The position numbers were made by a program, and so were the translations under genes. Under the pieces are notes generated by a model that was not told where the DNA came from, searched no databases, and saw nothing but the letters and a program-made list of their open reading frames with translations. A DNA stretch of 64,000 bases from Henriciella sp. AS95 (GTDB taxonomy: Bacteria; Pseudomonadota; Alphaproteobacteria; Caulobacterales; Hyphomonadaceae), in assembly GCF_038900055.1 (NCBI RefSeq), contig NZ_JBBMQM010000001.1, positions 3,658,001 to 3,722,000 of the forward strand, read 5' to 3'. Positions 8,582 through 17,900 of the stretch are shown here, in pieces (position 1 is the first letter of the stretch; each line of letters opens with the position of its first letter).

Positions 8582-9193
8582 ATGAGAAGCACCACCACGC
8601 CCGAAAACGTTCTCGACTACTGGATCGGTGGGAGCGCCGAATCTGCAAGTGCGATTGCAGACATGCAGCCACGCTGGTTCCAGAAGAGTTTCGAGACCGA
8701 CAAACAGATCGCCGACAACTTCATTGATGTGCTGGCGGATCTGGCCAGCGGCAAGGCGAATGAGTGGGCACGTCAGGGCGCGCGGCCACGGCTGGCAGCG
8801 ATCATCGTGCTCGACCAGTTCAGCCGGAACCTGTTTCGCGGCCACAAACTCTCCTTCGCGCACGATGCGATTGCCCGTAATCTGATGAAGACCGGCCTCG
8901 CGCTTGGCGAAGACAAGCAGCTGAGCGAGACCGAGCGGGTCTTCTTCTACCTTCCGGCAGAGCACTCAGAAGACATGCTGGACCAGAAGCTGTCCGTGCG
9001 CCTGTTCAAGCAGCTGGTGGCCGAGGCGAGGCCAGAGTTCAAAGACTTCTGTGCCTCCACACTCGACTATGCCAAAGCGCATTTCGAAGTGGTCGACGAG
9101 TATGGCCGCTTCCCGCATCGCAACAAAGTGATGCGGCGTACCTCAACACCAGAGGAACGCGCCTATCTCAGCCAGCCCGGCGCCGGCTTCTGA
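8582..9193 (+). CDS. DUF924 family protein
   Basis: 203-aa soluble protein of the DUF924 family. Recognisable parts are VLDYWIG at the start, WFQKSFETDKQIADNF (about 32-47), the block IIVLDQFSRNLFRG (about 76-90) and ETERVFFYLPAEHSEDM (about 119-135). The family is predicted to be all-helical and TPR-like, with no established biochemical function. It starts six bases after ubiG and its stop abuts the stop of the convergent regulator without any gap. Confidence 0.88.
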   Translation: MRSTTTPENVLDYWIGGSAESASAIADMQPRWFQKSFETDKQIADNFIDVLADLASGKANEWARQGARPRLAAIIVLDQFSRNLFRGHKLSFAHDAIARNLMKTGLALGEDKQLSETERVFFYLPAEHSEDMLDQKLSVRLFKQLVAEARPEFKDFCASTLDYAKAHFEVVDEYGRFPHRNKVMRRTSTPEERAYLSQPGAGF

Positions 9194-10954
9194 TCAGTTG
9201 CGGCCATGCACGGTCTCTTTCCATAGGACTTCCATTGCGGCGATGACTTGCGGCCAGTGCGTGTAGAGCAGGTACTGACCGGCATCCTCGATCGCGGTTA
9301 CTTTCTTCACGCTGGGGACCGTCTCGGCAAAGTCTCTCACCATACCAGGCTGGAAGACCTTGTCGTCGAGGCCATGGATGATGTGGAAGGGGGCGACGAC
9401 ATTTCGGGCGATCTCCCGCCTGTCGGTCAACAACGTCCGCATTTCGGAGACCATGGCATGCGGGCCCTGTTTGACGGCATGGCGAAGCCCATCGGTCACG
9501 ACCGCGCGAACCTCGGGGCGTCGCACCGCGCGCTGCTCCGATGGCGAATCCCTGTGCAGGGTATTGAGCACAAACTGGTCTCGGCCACTGTCGATCAGGG
9601 CGACGGCGGCGCGCGCGATGAAACCAATGGCAGCTGGCGCCTTCAGGAGCGTATTGGCGAAGACCCTGTGTTGCCATGGCAGGCCATCTTCCATGCCCTC
9701 TTCCCAGCTTGTTTCGCCACTGATTGAAAGCAGACAGCTGGTGAGATCCGGGCGCGACACGGCAAAGGCCTGGGCGTGGGTGAGGCCGGTGGCGTGGCCG
9801 ATCACCATGACCGGGCCGGTGTCGAGCCGCTGGACCAGCTCTGCCATGGTGCGGACATTGGCCTGGATCCGATCACTCAGCGTGTCTGAACTGATGCCGT
9901 CCGAGCTGCCGAAACCGGGGCGCGAGGGCGCGATAACCCGCCAGCCTTGCCGGGCGAGCGCCTCGACGGCTGGCTCTGTCCAGAGCGGGCCGAGATAAAG
10001 CTGGTGAAAGAAGAGGGCCGGCCGGCCCAGCGGGTCGCCCTGCTCCATCCAGCTGAGCGTTCGCCCATCCGACAGCGTCATCATCTTCTGCTGGCGCCAG
10101 CGATCGATCTCCCGCATGGCCGGCGCCTGGCGCGAGATGGCGCGGGCGGTATTGATCGTCGCCCCGAACCCTGCGAGCAGGCGGACCGCTTCGGTCACGG
10201 AGGAGACGCCGAGCTTGTTCAGGATCGCGCGGATCTGCGTGCGCACCGTTGCCAGCTTTGCGACGCGATCCTCGGCAATGCGCTCCGGCGTGTCGCCCCG
10301 CGACAGACGAAGCGATACATCGACCTCTGCATCGGACAGTCCATAGACTTCGGTAAGGCGCTCTCCCATGGATTTGTCGAGATGGACGTCCACAGCAGCG
10401 AGAAGCAGCGCGTCTTCGGACGCAGCGGCGCCATCCATCAGTGAAACACGGGTCAGAAGCAGCCGCGATTCGACACTGTCGAGGCCCAGCCGGCTCGCCA
10501 CGAAGAGAAAGTCCTCTGTCATCTCCGCCTTGGCATTGCGTTTCACCCAGGTGCGGATCGATGACATGGCGCCAGCGTCGAGCTGCAAGTCCTGCAGCCC
10601 TGTGGGCGTAAGGCCACCCACCAGGTTCAGGCACGCTGCGTTGACGCCGACAATGTCTCCGTTCGGCCTGAAGACAACCGCCGGTCCGGGCATCTGGTCA
10701 GCCATGATGCGGGCTGATTCTTCGTGCGCCCGCAATCGGCCCATACGGTCGAGAATCGCCAGCGCGCGCTGGAAATGGGCCGTGACATTCTCAGGAAGAT
10801 TCCGTCCGTCCCGCTCGGATGGAAGGTCGCTGATATAGGCTGACCAGGCATCGAGCAGCTGTTCATAGCGTTCGGGCTCAAGCGTGGTCGCATAGGTCTC
10901 CTCAACGACCTTTACCTCGCTGGGCGATTGAGAAGATTCTCTACCACTGGTCAA
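9194..10954 (-). CDS. PAS/LuxR-type regulator fused to a catalytically degenerate alpha/beta-hydrolase domain
   Basis: 586 aa if read from the TTG at 10954, which has an AGGG site six bases upstream; an open frame reaches another TTG at 11029. Domains: a PAS-like region (about 75-165, PGPAVVFRPNGDIVGVN), a LuxR-type HTH (about 197-265, ending VRTQIRAILNKLGVSSVTEA), then an alpha/beta-hydrolase fold (about 290-580). In the hydrolase the nucleophile elbow reads GHATG, with Ala388 (codon GCC) in place of Ser, and the usual Gly-His is Gly-Gln (DAGQYLLY, Gln560, codon CAG); the acid region GLDDKVF remains. The hydrolase part is therefore probably a ligand sensor rather than an enzyme. The divergent gene is an efflux pump, and an 18-bp palindrome lies between them. 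Confidence 0.85.
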   Translation of the reverse strand: MTSGRESSQSPSEVKVVEETYATTLEPERYEQLLDAWSAYISDLPSERDGRNLPENVTAHFQRALAILDRMGRLRAHEESARIMADQMPGPAVVFRPNGDIVGVNAACLNLVGGLTPTGLQDLQLDAGAMSSIRTWVKRNAKAEMTEDFLFVASRLGLDSVESRLLLTRVSLMDGAAASEDALLLAAVDVHLDKSMGERLTEVYGLSDAEVDVSLRLSRGDTPERIAEDRVAKLATVRTQIRAILNKLGVSSVTEAVRLLAGFGATINTARAISRQAPAMREIDRWRQQKMMTLSDGRTLSWMEQGDPLGRPALFFHQLYLGPLWTEPAVEALARQGWRVIAPSRPGFGSSDGISSDTLSDRIQANVRTMAELVQRLDTGPVMVIGHATGLTHAQAFAVSRPDLTSCLLSISGETSWEEGMEDGLPWQHRVFANTLLKAPAAIGFIARAAVALIDSGRDQFVLNTLHRDSPSEQRAVRRPEVRAVVTDGLRHAVKQGPHAMVSEMRTLLTDRREIARNVVAPFHIIHGLDDKVFQPGMVRDFAETVPSVKKVTAIEDAGQYLLYTHWPQVIAAMEVLWKETVHGRN

Positions 10955-11028
10955 ATTTTGCCCTACTCTTTCCAGTTTCGAGGCACGGTCATCACAAATT
11001 CCGTGGAATTCCCAAATAATCCTGCCCA

Positions 11029-11046
11029 ATCATCAAATTTGATGAT
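11029..11046. promoter_or_regulatory. Perfect 18-bp palindrome, candidate operator
   Basis: ATCATCAAATTTGATGAT is its own reverse complement over all 18 bases. It lies 74 bases upstream of the preferred start of the LuxR/hydrolase gene and 160 bases upstream of the MFS gene, in the intergenic region shared by these divergent genes. It is the right size for a dimeric HTH regulator. Assignment to the adjacent LuxR-type protein is inference. Confidence 0.6.
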
Positions 11047-11206
11047 GCGCGAATTCGGGCCAGTCGGCAATGAACCCTTCAAGCGATTGCAGGTGTGTGG
11101 GGACGCACGCAATGACAGGCGAAGCTGGTACTTTTCCGGCTTCGTCTGTTGCCGTTTCAGGCGAAAGTCTCCAGATAGTTGGTCCTGATCTAGAAGACTG
11201 ACCTCC

Positions 11207-12460
11207 ATGCAAACCACATCCGAGACACTTCCGGCGGCAGGACTGGCCCGCCCGACCCTGCCATTACCGGTCTGGGAGTTCGTCGGCATGATTGCGGCGA
11301 TGATGGCGCTGAATGCGCTTGCCATCGATACGATGCTGCCCGCCCTGCACGAGATTGCACAGTCCTATTCGCTGCAGAGTGAAAACGACCAGCAATTGGT
11401 GATCTTCGCTTATGTGCTTGGCTTCGGCGCGCCGCAGCTGATCTTCGGACCGGTCTCAGACAGTGTGGGGCGCAAGAAAATCGTGATGAGCTGCGTGCTC
11501 GCCTACACGATTACGGGCTTTGCCTGCATGTTCGCGACGAGCTTCACCATGCTGCTCGCGACCCGGTTCCTGCAGGGGATCGCGGCCTCCGGCATCCGGG
11601 TGATCGCCGTTTCAGTGGTTCGCGACCTGATGGGCGGGCGCGCCATGGCGCGGCTCATGTCGCTGGTCATGACAGTGTTCATGGTGGTTCCGATCCTCGC
11701 GCCGTCGATCGGACAAGGCGTGATGCTGTTTGCCCCCTGGCAGTGGACATTCGGCGTGCTGGGCATTGCCGGTATCCTGATGATGGTCTGGATTGGCCTG
11801 CGCCTGCCGGAAACGCTGCCGGCCGAAGATCGCCCCCCTCTCAATTTCCTGGGATCGTTCCGCGCCTATAAGCAGGTCATCATGACGCGCGTGACACTTG
11901 GCTATATGTGCGCGAGCGGTGTCATCTTTGGTGCGCTCTTTTCCTATGTGGCCTCGTCCGAACAGGTCTTCCGGGATGTCTTCGACAAGCCGGATACCTT
12001 TGTTCTGTGGTTCGCCGGGATTGCGGGCGCGCTATCGGTGGCGAACTTCATGAATTCGCGGATCGTGGAGCGGATTGGGATGCGCCGGGTCAGCCACACC
12101 GTGCTGCTTGGCTTCATCGTTCTGGCCATCGTCAACACGCTCGCCATGATGTATTTCGGTGAGAAGCTCATTATCTTCTATCCGCTCTTTGCGCTGACAT
12201 TCGCCTGTTTTGGCTTGATCGGCGCGAACTTCTCGGCGCTCGCCATGGAGCCGCTTGGCAGGATCGCCGGGACGGGCTCTGCGGCGTATGGGTTCATGAC
12301 GACGACGGTTGCGAGCTTTTTCGGATGGATGGTGGCCAGCCGCTTCGACGGCAGCGTCGTGCCCATCCTGGAAGGCTATATCGGGCTGGGGCTGGCCTGT
12401 CTGGCGATCGTCCTATTCACCGAACGCGGCAAGCTGTTCGGATCACGCGACGACCCCTAG
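11207..12460 (+). CDS. Bcr/CflA-type MFS drug efflux transporter
   Basis: 417-aa inner-membrane transporter with about 12 hydrophobic segments. The Bcr/CflA family pattern is visible: [16 protein letters not shown] in helix 1 and loop, and [14 protein letters not shown], the MFS motif A, between helices 2 and 3 (about residues 80-95). The family exports drugs or small hydrophobic molecules by proton antiport; the substrate cannot be read here. It is divergent from the LuxR/pseudo-hydrolase regulator, which makes it a likely target. Its stop overlaps the convergent rimK-like stop by four bases (CTAG). Confidence 0.9.
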   Translation: MQTTSETLPAAGLARPTLPLPVWEFVGMIAAMMALNALAIDTMLPALHEIAQSYSLQSENDQQLVIFAYVLGFGAPQLIFGPVSDSVGRKKIVMSCVLAYTITGFACMFATSFTMLLATRFLQGIAASGIRVIAVSVVRDLMGGRAMARLMSLVMTVFMVVPILAPSIGQGVMLFAPWQWTFGVLGIAGILMMVWIGLRLPETLPAEDRPPLNFLGSFRAYKQVIMTRVTLGYMCASGVIFGALFSYVASSEQVFRDVFDKPDTFVLWFAGIAGALSVANFMNSRIVERIGMRRVSHTVLLGFIVLAIVNTLAMMYFGEKLIIFYPLFALTFACFGLIGANFSALAMEPLGRIAGTGSAAYGFMTTTVASFFGWMVASRFDGSVVPILEGYIGLGLACLAIVLFTERGKLFGSRDDP

Positions 12461-13842
12461 GCGCTAACGCCGCGCCGTTTGCCGAGGGTCCGCACACGCT
12501 GTTCGATCAGGCGAATGACATTGCTGGTGACGTTCTTGCCGCTGGCTTTCTCGATGCCTTCGAGGCCCGGCGAGGAGTTCACTTCCAGCACGACCGGGCC
12601 ATTCTTCGACTGCAGGATATCAACGCCAGCGAAGTTGAGACCAAGCCGCTTGGCAGCGGCGACAGCGATCTTGCGCTCGTCAGCCGTCAGTTTGATCGAC
12701 CGGGCTTCGCCGCCGCGGTGCAGATTGGAGCGGAACTCGCCTTCCTGCGCCTGGCGCTTCATGGCGGCCACCACGCGCCCGCCAATCACCAGGCAGCGCA
12801 CATCCGCGCCGGCCGCTTCCTTCACGAACTCCTGCACAAGAAAGTTTGCGTCCAGCCCGCGGAAGGCATCGACAAGGCTCTCGGCGGCCTTCTTCGTGTC
12901 GGCCAGCACGACACCGCGGCCCTGCGTCGACTCGAGCAGTTTCAGAACCACCGGCCCGGACCCGACAAGACCAACAAGGTCCTTTGTATCCTTTGGCGAG
13001 TGCGCGAAGGCGGTCACCGGCATCGCAATACCAGCATTTGACAGAAGCTGATGAGCCAGAAGCTTGTCGCGAGAGGCTCCGATGGATGATGGCGGATTAA
13101 GGCACCAGGCGCCCATCGCCTCGAACTGGCGCAGGACCGCCATGCCGTAATTGGTCATGGATGCCCCGATGCGCGGAATCACGGCGTCATAGAAAGGCAG
13201 CTTCTTGCCATCATAGTGGATTTCGGGCGCGCGGGCCTCGATCTTCATATAGCAGCGGGACGTATTGATGACGTCGACCAGATGGCCCCGCTCCCGTCCG
13301 ATTTCGGCGAAGCGCTTTGAGGAATAATTGTCCGGTTCGCGGGTCAAAAGGGCGAGACGAAGCGGCCGCGTCTTCGGCTTGAGCGACTTGACGCTGTCAT
13401 AGAGATCGAAGCTGAGTTTCGGCTGGATGAAAGAGCGGTCGGGGATGACGGCGGTGTAGTCACCAAAAGCCGAGCGGCCGAGCAACATCCGGTAGGCCAT
13501 GGTCTCACGATTGGTCAGCGTGATCTCAATGGACCGGCGCATGCCGCCGATCAGCATGTCGGTCGCGATGACGTAGCGCAGTTCGGTCTGGCCGTTGGAG
13601 CTTGTCACGTCGCGCCGGTCGACGACGGGCGCTGTGCAGACATGTTCCAGCTTGGGATTGTCAGGATCGGGCCGGATCAGGAATCGTACTTTTGGGCTGG
13701 CCGTATCGCCGAAGCTTTCAATCACTTCGGCATGCAAAGCAGAGGTCTTCGCGCCCGTGTCGACTTTTGCCTTGATTGCGGGAAGGCCAAGGTCAGGCAG
13801 AGCAAGCCATTCTTCCCAGCCAAGTTCGAGAGTCTCACCCAT
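12457..13842 (-). CDS. RimB-RimK fusion: aspartyl-protease-like domain joined to ATP-grasp ligase
   Basis: 461 aa. The N-terminal part (about 1-140) is a RimB/retropepsin-like domain with the signature [12 protein letters not shown] (Asp28). The rest is RimK-like: a pre-ATP-grasp domain (about 155-250) and an ATP-grasp domain (about 255-455) with [14 protein letters not shown] and the metal-binding block NFAGVDILQ...[10 protein letters not shown]. RimK adds glutamates to ribosomal protein S6, and separate RimB proteins modulate RimK in some bacteria; the joined form suggests built-in control. The substrate is unknown here. A GGAGA site precedes the ATG. Confidence 0.88.
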   Translation of the reverse strand: MGETLELGWEEWLALPDLGLPAIKAKVDTGAKTSALHAEVIESFGDTASPKVRFLIRPDPDNPKLEHVCTAPVVDRRDVTSSNGQTELRYVIATDMLIGGMRRSIEITLTNRETMAYRMLLGRSAFGDYTAVIPDRSFIQPKLSFDLYDSVKSLKPKTRPLRLALLTREPDNYSSKRFAEIGRERGHLVDVINTSRCYMKIEARAPEIHYDGKKLPFYDAVIPRIGASMTNYGMAVLRQFEAMGAWCLNPPSSIGASRDKLLAHQLLSNAGIAMPVTAFAHSPKDTKDLVGLVGSGPVVLKLLESTQGRGVVLADTKKAAESLVDAFRGLDANFLVQEFVKEAAGADVRCLVIGGRVVAAMKRQAQEGEFRSNLHRGGEARSIKLTADERKIAVAAAKRLGLNFAGVDILQSKNGPVVLEVNSSPGLEGIEKASGKNVTSNVIRLIEQRVRTLGKRRGVSA

Positions 13843-13969
13843 GCTTCGTCTCCGATGCGGCCTGAGCGTGTCTTCAAAGACTGACGGTCAGGTTTCAAGC
13901 GATATTTCAGCGTTCGGCAGAAATTCGCCTGTTAATTGAACATTTGCCATTCCTACCCATTGTTTAGGT

Positions 13970-15352
13970 ATGAAAAACAAAGCTCGCATTGGCCTTGTAG
14001 CCGGCGCGACCATCCTTTCAGGGCTCGTCCTGACACAGTGTCAGCCCTCCGAAGATGCAGCGATCGTTACAGATTCAACGACAATTGACTCCATCCGTGA
14101 GGGTGGAGAACTGGTCGTGTTGACCCTCGAAAGTCCGACCACGTATCGCAGGTCCGCTGAGGTAGAAGAAGGCTATGAAATCGATATCGTGCAGGAATTC
14201 GCCGACAGTATCGGCGTCAAACCTCGCTATGTCGTCATGGATAATGTCGAGGATCTGATCCAGGCGATCGAGGATGGACGCGGCCATATTGGCGCCGCCG
14301 GTCTGACCATGACCGAAGCGCGCTCAGCCCGCGTCAAATTCGGCCCCGCCTACAAGAATGTCGAAGAAGCCGTGGTTTGCCATCAGAAAGGCCCTGCGCC
14401 GACCAGCCTGGAAGCGCTGAGCGACGTCAAGCTGACCGTGCTGGCGGGCTCTTCCTATGTGGAAACCCTGCAGGCGCTCAAAGCGGACCATGCCGGGCTC
14501 AACTGGGCGACGCGGCGGGCCGGGTCTGCCATGCCGATGCTGAGCGCGGTCGCCATGCGGCGCGTCGATTGCACCATTTCCGACTCTCACCTCGCCGAAT
14601 ATGCGCGCCGGCTCTATCCCGACCTCATCATCCCGATGACGGTGAGCGATGACCGCCCCCTCGGCTGGATCTACAATCAGAAGATTGGCGGCATGGATAC
14701 AGCCCTGAAAGGCTGGTTCGCGCAGCAGCACACGAATGGCTATCTGGAAGAGCTGGACGAACACTGGTTCGGCCATCTGGATGAGTTCGACTATGTCGAG
14801 GTGCTACGCTTTGTCGAGCGCGTCGAGGACCGGCTGCCGGAGTTCAAGAATTATTTCCAGGCCGCCGCAGCCACCACCGAATTTGACTGGCACCTGCTGG
14901 CCGCCCAGGCCTATCAGGAAAGCCATTGGGACCCTGACGCCGTCAGCGGCACGGGCGTGCGCGGTCTGATGATGCTGACCTTGCCCACAGCCAAGGAGCT
15001 TGGCGTCAAGGATCGCACCGATCCGGCTCAAAGCGTGGAAGGCGGCGCGCGGTATTTGCAGCGGCTGTATGAGCGCGTCCCGGACGCCGTACAGGGCGAA
15101 GACCGTCTCTGGTTTGCCCTGGCAGCCTATAATGTCGGCATGGGCCACATCTATGATGCGCGCCGCATTGCCGAGCGCAAAGGCCTCGACAAGAATAGCT
15201 GGGACGATCTTCGCACCGTTCTGCCCCTGCTCAGCAAGCCGGAATACTATAAGAGCGTGAAGCACGGTTATGCGCGCGGCCATGAGCCGGTGCGCTATGT
15301 CCGCAAGGTGCGTGACTACTACAATATGCTACGGGCGAACGTGCCGGTTTAG
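13970..15352 (+). CDS. mltF: Membrane-bound lytic murein transglycosylase MltF-like
   Basis: 460-aa exported peptidoglycan-cleaving enzyme with an amino-acid-binding-protein-like domain (about 45-270, EGYEIDIVQEFADSIGV) followed by a lytic transglycosylase domain (about 290-445). The catalytic Glu317 is in AAQAYQESHWDPDAVS, with the family block GVRGLMMLT and later LAAYNVGMGH. The N-terminus resembles a lipoprotein signal ending LVLTQC (Cys24), but Gln before Cys is atypical, so lipidation is uncertain. The stop overlaps the convergent mutase stop by four bases. Confidence 0.9.
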   Translation: MKNKARIGLVAGATILSGLVLTQCQPSEDAAIVTDSTTIDSIREGGELVVLTLESPTTYRRSAEVEEGYEIDIVQEFADSIGVKPRYVVMDNVEDLIQAIEDGRGHIGAAGLTMTEARSARVKFGPAYKNVEEAVVCHQKGPAPTSLEALSDVKLTVLAGSSYVETLQALKADHAGLNWATRRAGSAMPMLSAVAMRRVDCTISDSHLAEYARRLYPDLIIPMTVSDDRPLGWIYNQKIGGMDTALKGWFAQQHTNGYLEELDEHWFGHLDEFDYVEVLRFVERVEDRLPEFKNYFQAAAATTEFDWHLLAAQAYQESHWDPDAVSGTGVRGLMMLTLPTAKELGVKDRTDPAQSVEGGARYLQRLYERVPDAVQGEDRLWFALAAYNVGMGHIYDARRIAERKGLDKNSWDDLRTVLPLLSKPEYYKSVKHGYARGHEPVRYVRKVRDYYNMLRANVPV

Positions 15353-17337
15353 ACCTTCTCGAGCCACGCTTCTTCGACAACGTCAACCACATCACTCATG
15401 ATGTCTGTGATCTTGAAATCCTTTGGGGTGTAGACGCGGCGGATGCCCATCTGTTTGAGGGCGCGCTCATCTTCGGGCGGGATGATACCGCCGACGACAA
15501 GCGGCGTGTTCTCAAGCCCCGCCTTGCGCATTTCGGCGATTGTGTCGCGAACAAGATCAAGATGGCTGCCTGACAGAATTGAGAGGCCGATGACATGTGC
15601 GTCGGCCTCTTTTGCCTGCGCGACGATCTCTGATGGCGTGAAACGGATACCCTCATAGATGACATCCATGCCGCAGGCGCGGGCGCGGCTGGCAATCTGT
15701 TCGGCGCCGTTTGAGTGACCGTCGAGGCCGGGCTTGCCGAGGACATAGGTGAGGCGCCGGCCGAGGTCCTCGGAGACCTTGTCGACGCGCTTGCGGGTGG
15801 CTTCGATGTCTTCATCGCCGCCGGTTTCGACAACGACCGCGACGCCGGTTGGTCCGCGATATTCGCCGAAGACGTCTCGCAGCGCCCCGCCCCATTCGCC
15901 CGTGGTCACGCCAGCCTTGGCGGCGGCGATGGAGGGCTCCATGATATTCTCACCGGACTGGGCAGCGGCTTTGAGGGCTGCGAGCGCGGCTTCGGCCGCG
16001 CCATTGTCGCGCTGTTTGCGCCATTCATTGAGGTTGCGGACCTGTTCGGCCTCCATCATCGGATCAACGGTTTCGATCGTCTTTTCGCCAGCGCTGAGCG
16101 GACTTTCAGCGGTCTCGACGTATTTGTTGACGGCAACGACGGTCAGGTCGCCGCTCTCGATGGCGCGAATGCGGTCGACATGCGCCCCGACCAGGCTTTC
16201 CTTCATATAGGACACGGCCTCCACGGCCCCGCCCATCTCGTCAATCTTCGCAAGCTCGGCTCGGGCGCCGGCTTTCAATTCTTCGGTTTTGCCATCAACG
16301 ACGTGGGAGCCGTCGAAGAGGTCTTCGAATTCGAGGAGGTCTGTTTCGAAGGCGAGGATCTGCTGCAGGCGGAGCGACCATTGCTGGTCCCAGGGGCGCG
16401 GCAGGCCGAGCGCTTCGTTCCAGGCTGGCAGCTGCAGGGCGCGGCAGCGGGCGCGCTTGGAAAGCGTGACGGCGAGCGCCTCTATGAGGATACGGTAGAC
16501 ATTGTTTTCCGGCTGCTGCTCTGTCAGGCCGAGCGAGTTGACCTGCACGCCATAGCGGAAGCGCAGCGCCTTGGGATCAGTGACACCATAGCGCTCACGG
16601 CCAATCTCTTCCCAGAGGTCGACGAAGGCGCGCATCTTACAAAGTTCCGTTACGAAACGGACGCCGGCATTCACGAAGAAGGAGATGCGGCCGAACACGA
16701 TTTCAAAGTCCTTTTCCGGAACTTGTCCGCCTGCTTTCACCGCATCGAGCACGGCGCAGGCCGTTGCGAGCGCATAAGCCAGCTCCTGCTGCGGCGTCGC
16801 ACCGGCTTCCTGAAGGTGATAGGAACAGACATTAAGCGGGTTCCATTTTGGAACCTCGGTATAGCACCAGCTCACCATGTCCGAGATGAGGCGCATGCTT
16901 GGCTCTGGCGGAAAGACATAGGTACCGCGCGAGAGATACTCCTTGATGATATCGTTCTGTGTCGTGCCGCGAAGCTTGGCGCGGTCATCGCCGCGCTCGT
17001 CGGCGAGCGCGACATAGAGCGCGAGCAGCCAGGCGGCCGGCGCGTTGATCGTCATGGAGGTGTTCATCTCATCCAGCGGCAGGCCATCGAAAAGCTTGCG
17101 CATATCGCCGAGATGGCTGACCGGCACGCCGACCTTGCCGACCTCGCCCTTGGACAGGATATGATCGCTGTCAAAAGCGGTCTGGGTTGGCAGATCGAAG
17201 GCAATGGAGAGGCCGGTCTGGCCGCGGGCCAGGTTTGACCGGTAAAGCGCATTGGATTTTTCCGCCGTGGAATGGCCCGCATAGGTGCGAAAGATCCAGG
17301 GTCGGTCGCGATCATGTTGAAACGCTTTATTTGTCAT
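15349..17337 (-). CDS. ecm: Ethylmalonyl-CoA mutase (B12-dependent, MeaA type)
   Basis: 662-aa adenosylcobalamin enzyme converting (2R)-ethylmalonyl-CoA to methylsuccinyl-CoA in the ethylmalonyl-CoA pathway of acetate assimilation. It has the mutase barrel (about 1-510; GLSIAFDLPTQ, NTSMTINAPAAWLL, GTTQNDIIKEY) and a C-terminal B12-binding domain (about 520-655) with the DxHxxG motif in KPGLDGHSNGAEQI. The single-chain length and start resemble MeaA/Ecm rather than the longer MutB. ccr lies 3.3 kb away, which supports this over methylmalonyl-CoA mutase. The gene begins next to a TTGC-N3-GCAA repeat near 17354. Confidence 0.88.
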   Translation of the reverse strand: MTNKAFQHDRDRPWIFRTYAGHSTAEKSNALYRSNLARGQTGLSIAFDLPTQTAFDSDHILSKGEVGKVGVPVSHLGDMRKLFDGLPLDEMNTSMTINAPAAWLLALYVALADERGDDRAKLRGTTQNDIIKEYLSRGTYVFPPEPSMRLISDMVSWCYTEVPKWNPLNVCSYHLQEAGATPQQELAYALATACAVLDAVKAGGQVPEKDFEIVFGRISFFVNAGVRFVTELCKMRAFVDLWEEIGRERYGVTDPKALRFRYGVQVNSLGLTEQQPENNVYRILIEALAVTLSKRARCRALQLPAWNEALGLPRPWDQQWSLRLQQILAFETDLLEFEDLFDGSHVVDGKTEELKAGARAELAKIDEMGGAVEAVSYMKESLVGAHVDRIRAIESGDLTVVAVNKYVETAESPLSAGEKTIETVDPMMEAEQVRNLNEWRKQRDNGAAEAALAALKAAAQSGENIMEPSIAAAKAGVTTGEWGGALRDVFGEYRGPTGVAVVVETGGDEDIEATRKRVDKVSEDLGRRLTYVLGKPGLDGHSNGAEQIASRARACGMDVIYEGIRFTPSEIVAQAKEADAHVIGLSILSGSHLDLVRDTIAEMRKAGLENTPLVVGGIIPPEDERALKQMGIRRVYTPKDFKITDIMSDVVDVVEEAWLEKV

Positions 17338-17503
17338 TATTTCCTCCGATATTGCGCTGCAACATGGACCGAACTTGACCGAAGGGCAAGATTAGCCGGA
17401 CGGCGCGCTCTGACGCATGCAGATTGGAAGATGTTTGCGTCAATTCGCAGATGACGGCCCGACGAACCTCCCGTAAAAGGCGCGCTGAGCGAGGAGACAC
17501 TCC

Positions 17504-17788
17504 ATGGCAGACTATATCGGCAGCGTTGCCGCCTTTCTGACAACGGCCTCCTTCCTGCCGCAGGCGATCCTGGTGCTGCGCACGCGGAATACTGAGGGCC
17601 TCTCTCTCATCATGTATGCCATGTTCACTGCGGGCATCACGTGCTGGCTGGTCTACGGCCTCATGATACAGAGCCTGCCGATCACGGTTGCCAATGCGAT
17701 CACCGTGGTGCTGGCTGCCATCATTCTCAGCATCAAGATCCGCAATACGGTCACGGCACGGCGCGGACACAGCGAACCGCTGATCTAG
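17504..17788 (+). CDS. SemiSWEET/PQ-loop small transporter
   Basis: 94-aa membrane protein with three hydrophobic helices, the size of a bacterial SemiSWEET that works as a dimer. The PQ-loop motif SFLPQAILVLRTRNTEGLSL (about 17-36) and the helix-3 Asn (TVANAITVVLA) are visible. Members carry sugars down a gradient; no substrate can be assigned. It is divergent from ecm and precedes the GntR gene by about 110 bases. A GAGGAG ribosome site precedes the ATG. Confidence 0.88.
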   Translation: MADYIGSVAAFLTTASFLPQAILVLRTRNTEGLSLIMYAMFTAGITCWLVYGLMIQSLPITVANAITVVLAAIILSIKIRNTVTARRGHSEPLI

Positions 17789-17881
17789 CCGCCGGGTCTG
17801 AGACGGGCGCGCCTCTGTAATCCTCCAACCCATCTTGCAGAATTCAGGAAATCCAGAGTGGTCCATTGATCGCTCAAGATA

Positions 17882-17900
17882 ATTGTATACAGTATACAAT
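17882..17900. promoter_or_regulatory. GntR-family operator abutting the regulator start
   Basis: ATTGTATACAGTATACAAT is a perfect 19-base palindrome with one central base. It ends exactly one base before the ATG of the GntR regulator. The TTGTATAC half-site fits operators of FCD-type GntR repressors, so autoregulation is likely. It occupies the position where a ribosome site would be, and no Shine-Dalgarno sequence is present. Confidence 0.8.

Noticed and set aside
7730-8965. 411-aa open frame on the minus strand
   Set aside because: It is antisense to ubiG and the DUF924 gene, has no recognisable domain, and is explained by high GC content; both plus-strand genes match known families.
10954-11029. 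Longer N-terminus of the LuxR/hydrolase gene from the TTG at 11029
   Set aside because: That start overlaps the palindrome, has no ribosome site, and the extra 25 residues do not look like coding sequence; the TTG at 10954 has an AGGG site.
15715-17238. 507-aa open frame on the plus strand
   Set aside because: It is entirely antisense to ecm, whose protein is a clear family member, and its translation resembles GC-driven shadow sequence.
15349-17337. Annotation as methylmalonyl-CoA mutase
   Set aside because: The single-chain MeaA-type length and N-terminus and the nearby ccr favour ethylmalonyl-CoA mutase; a biochemical test would be decisive.
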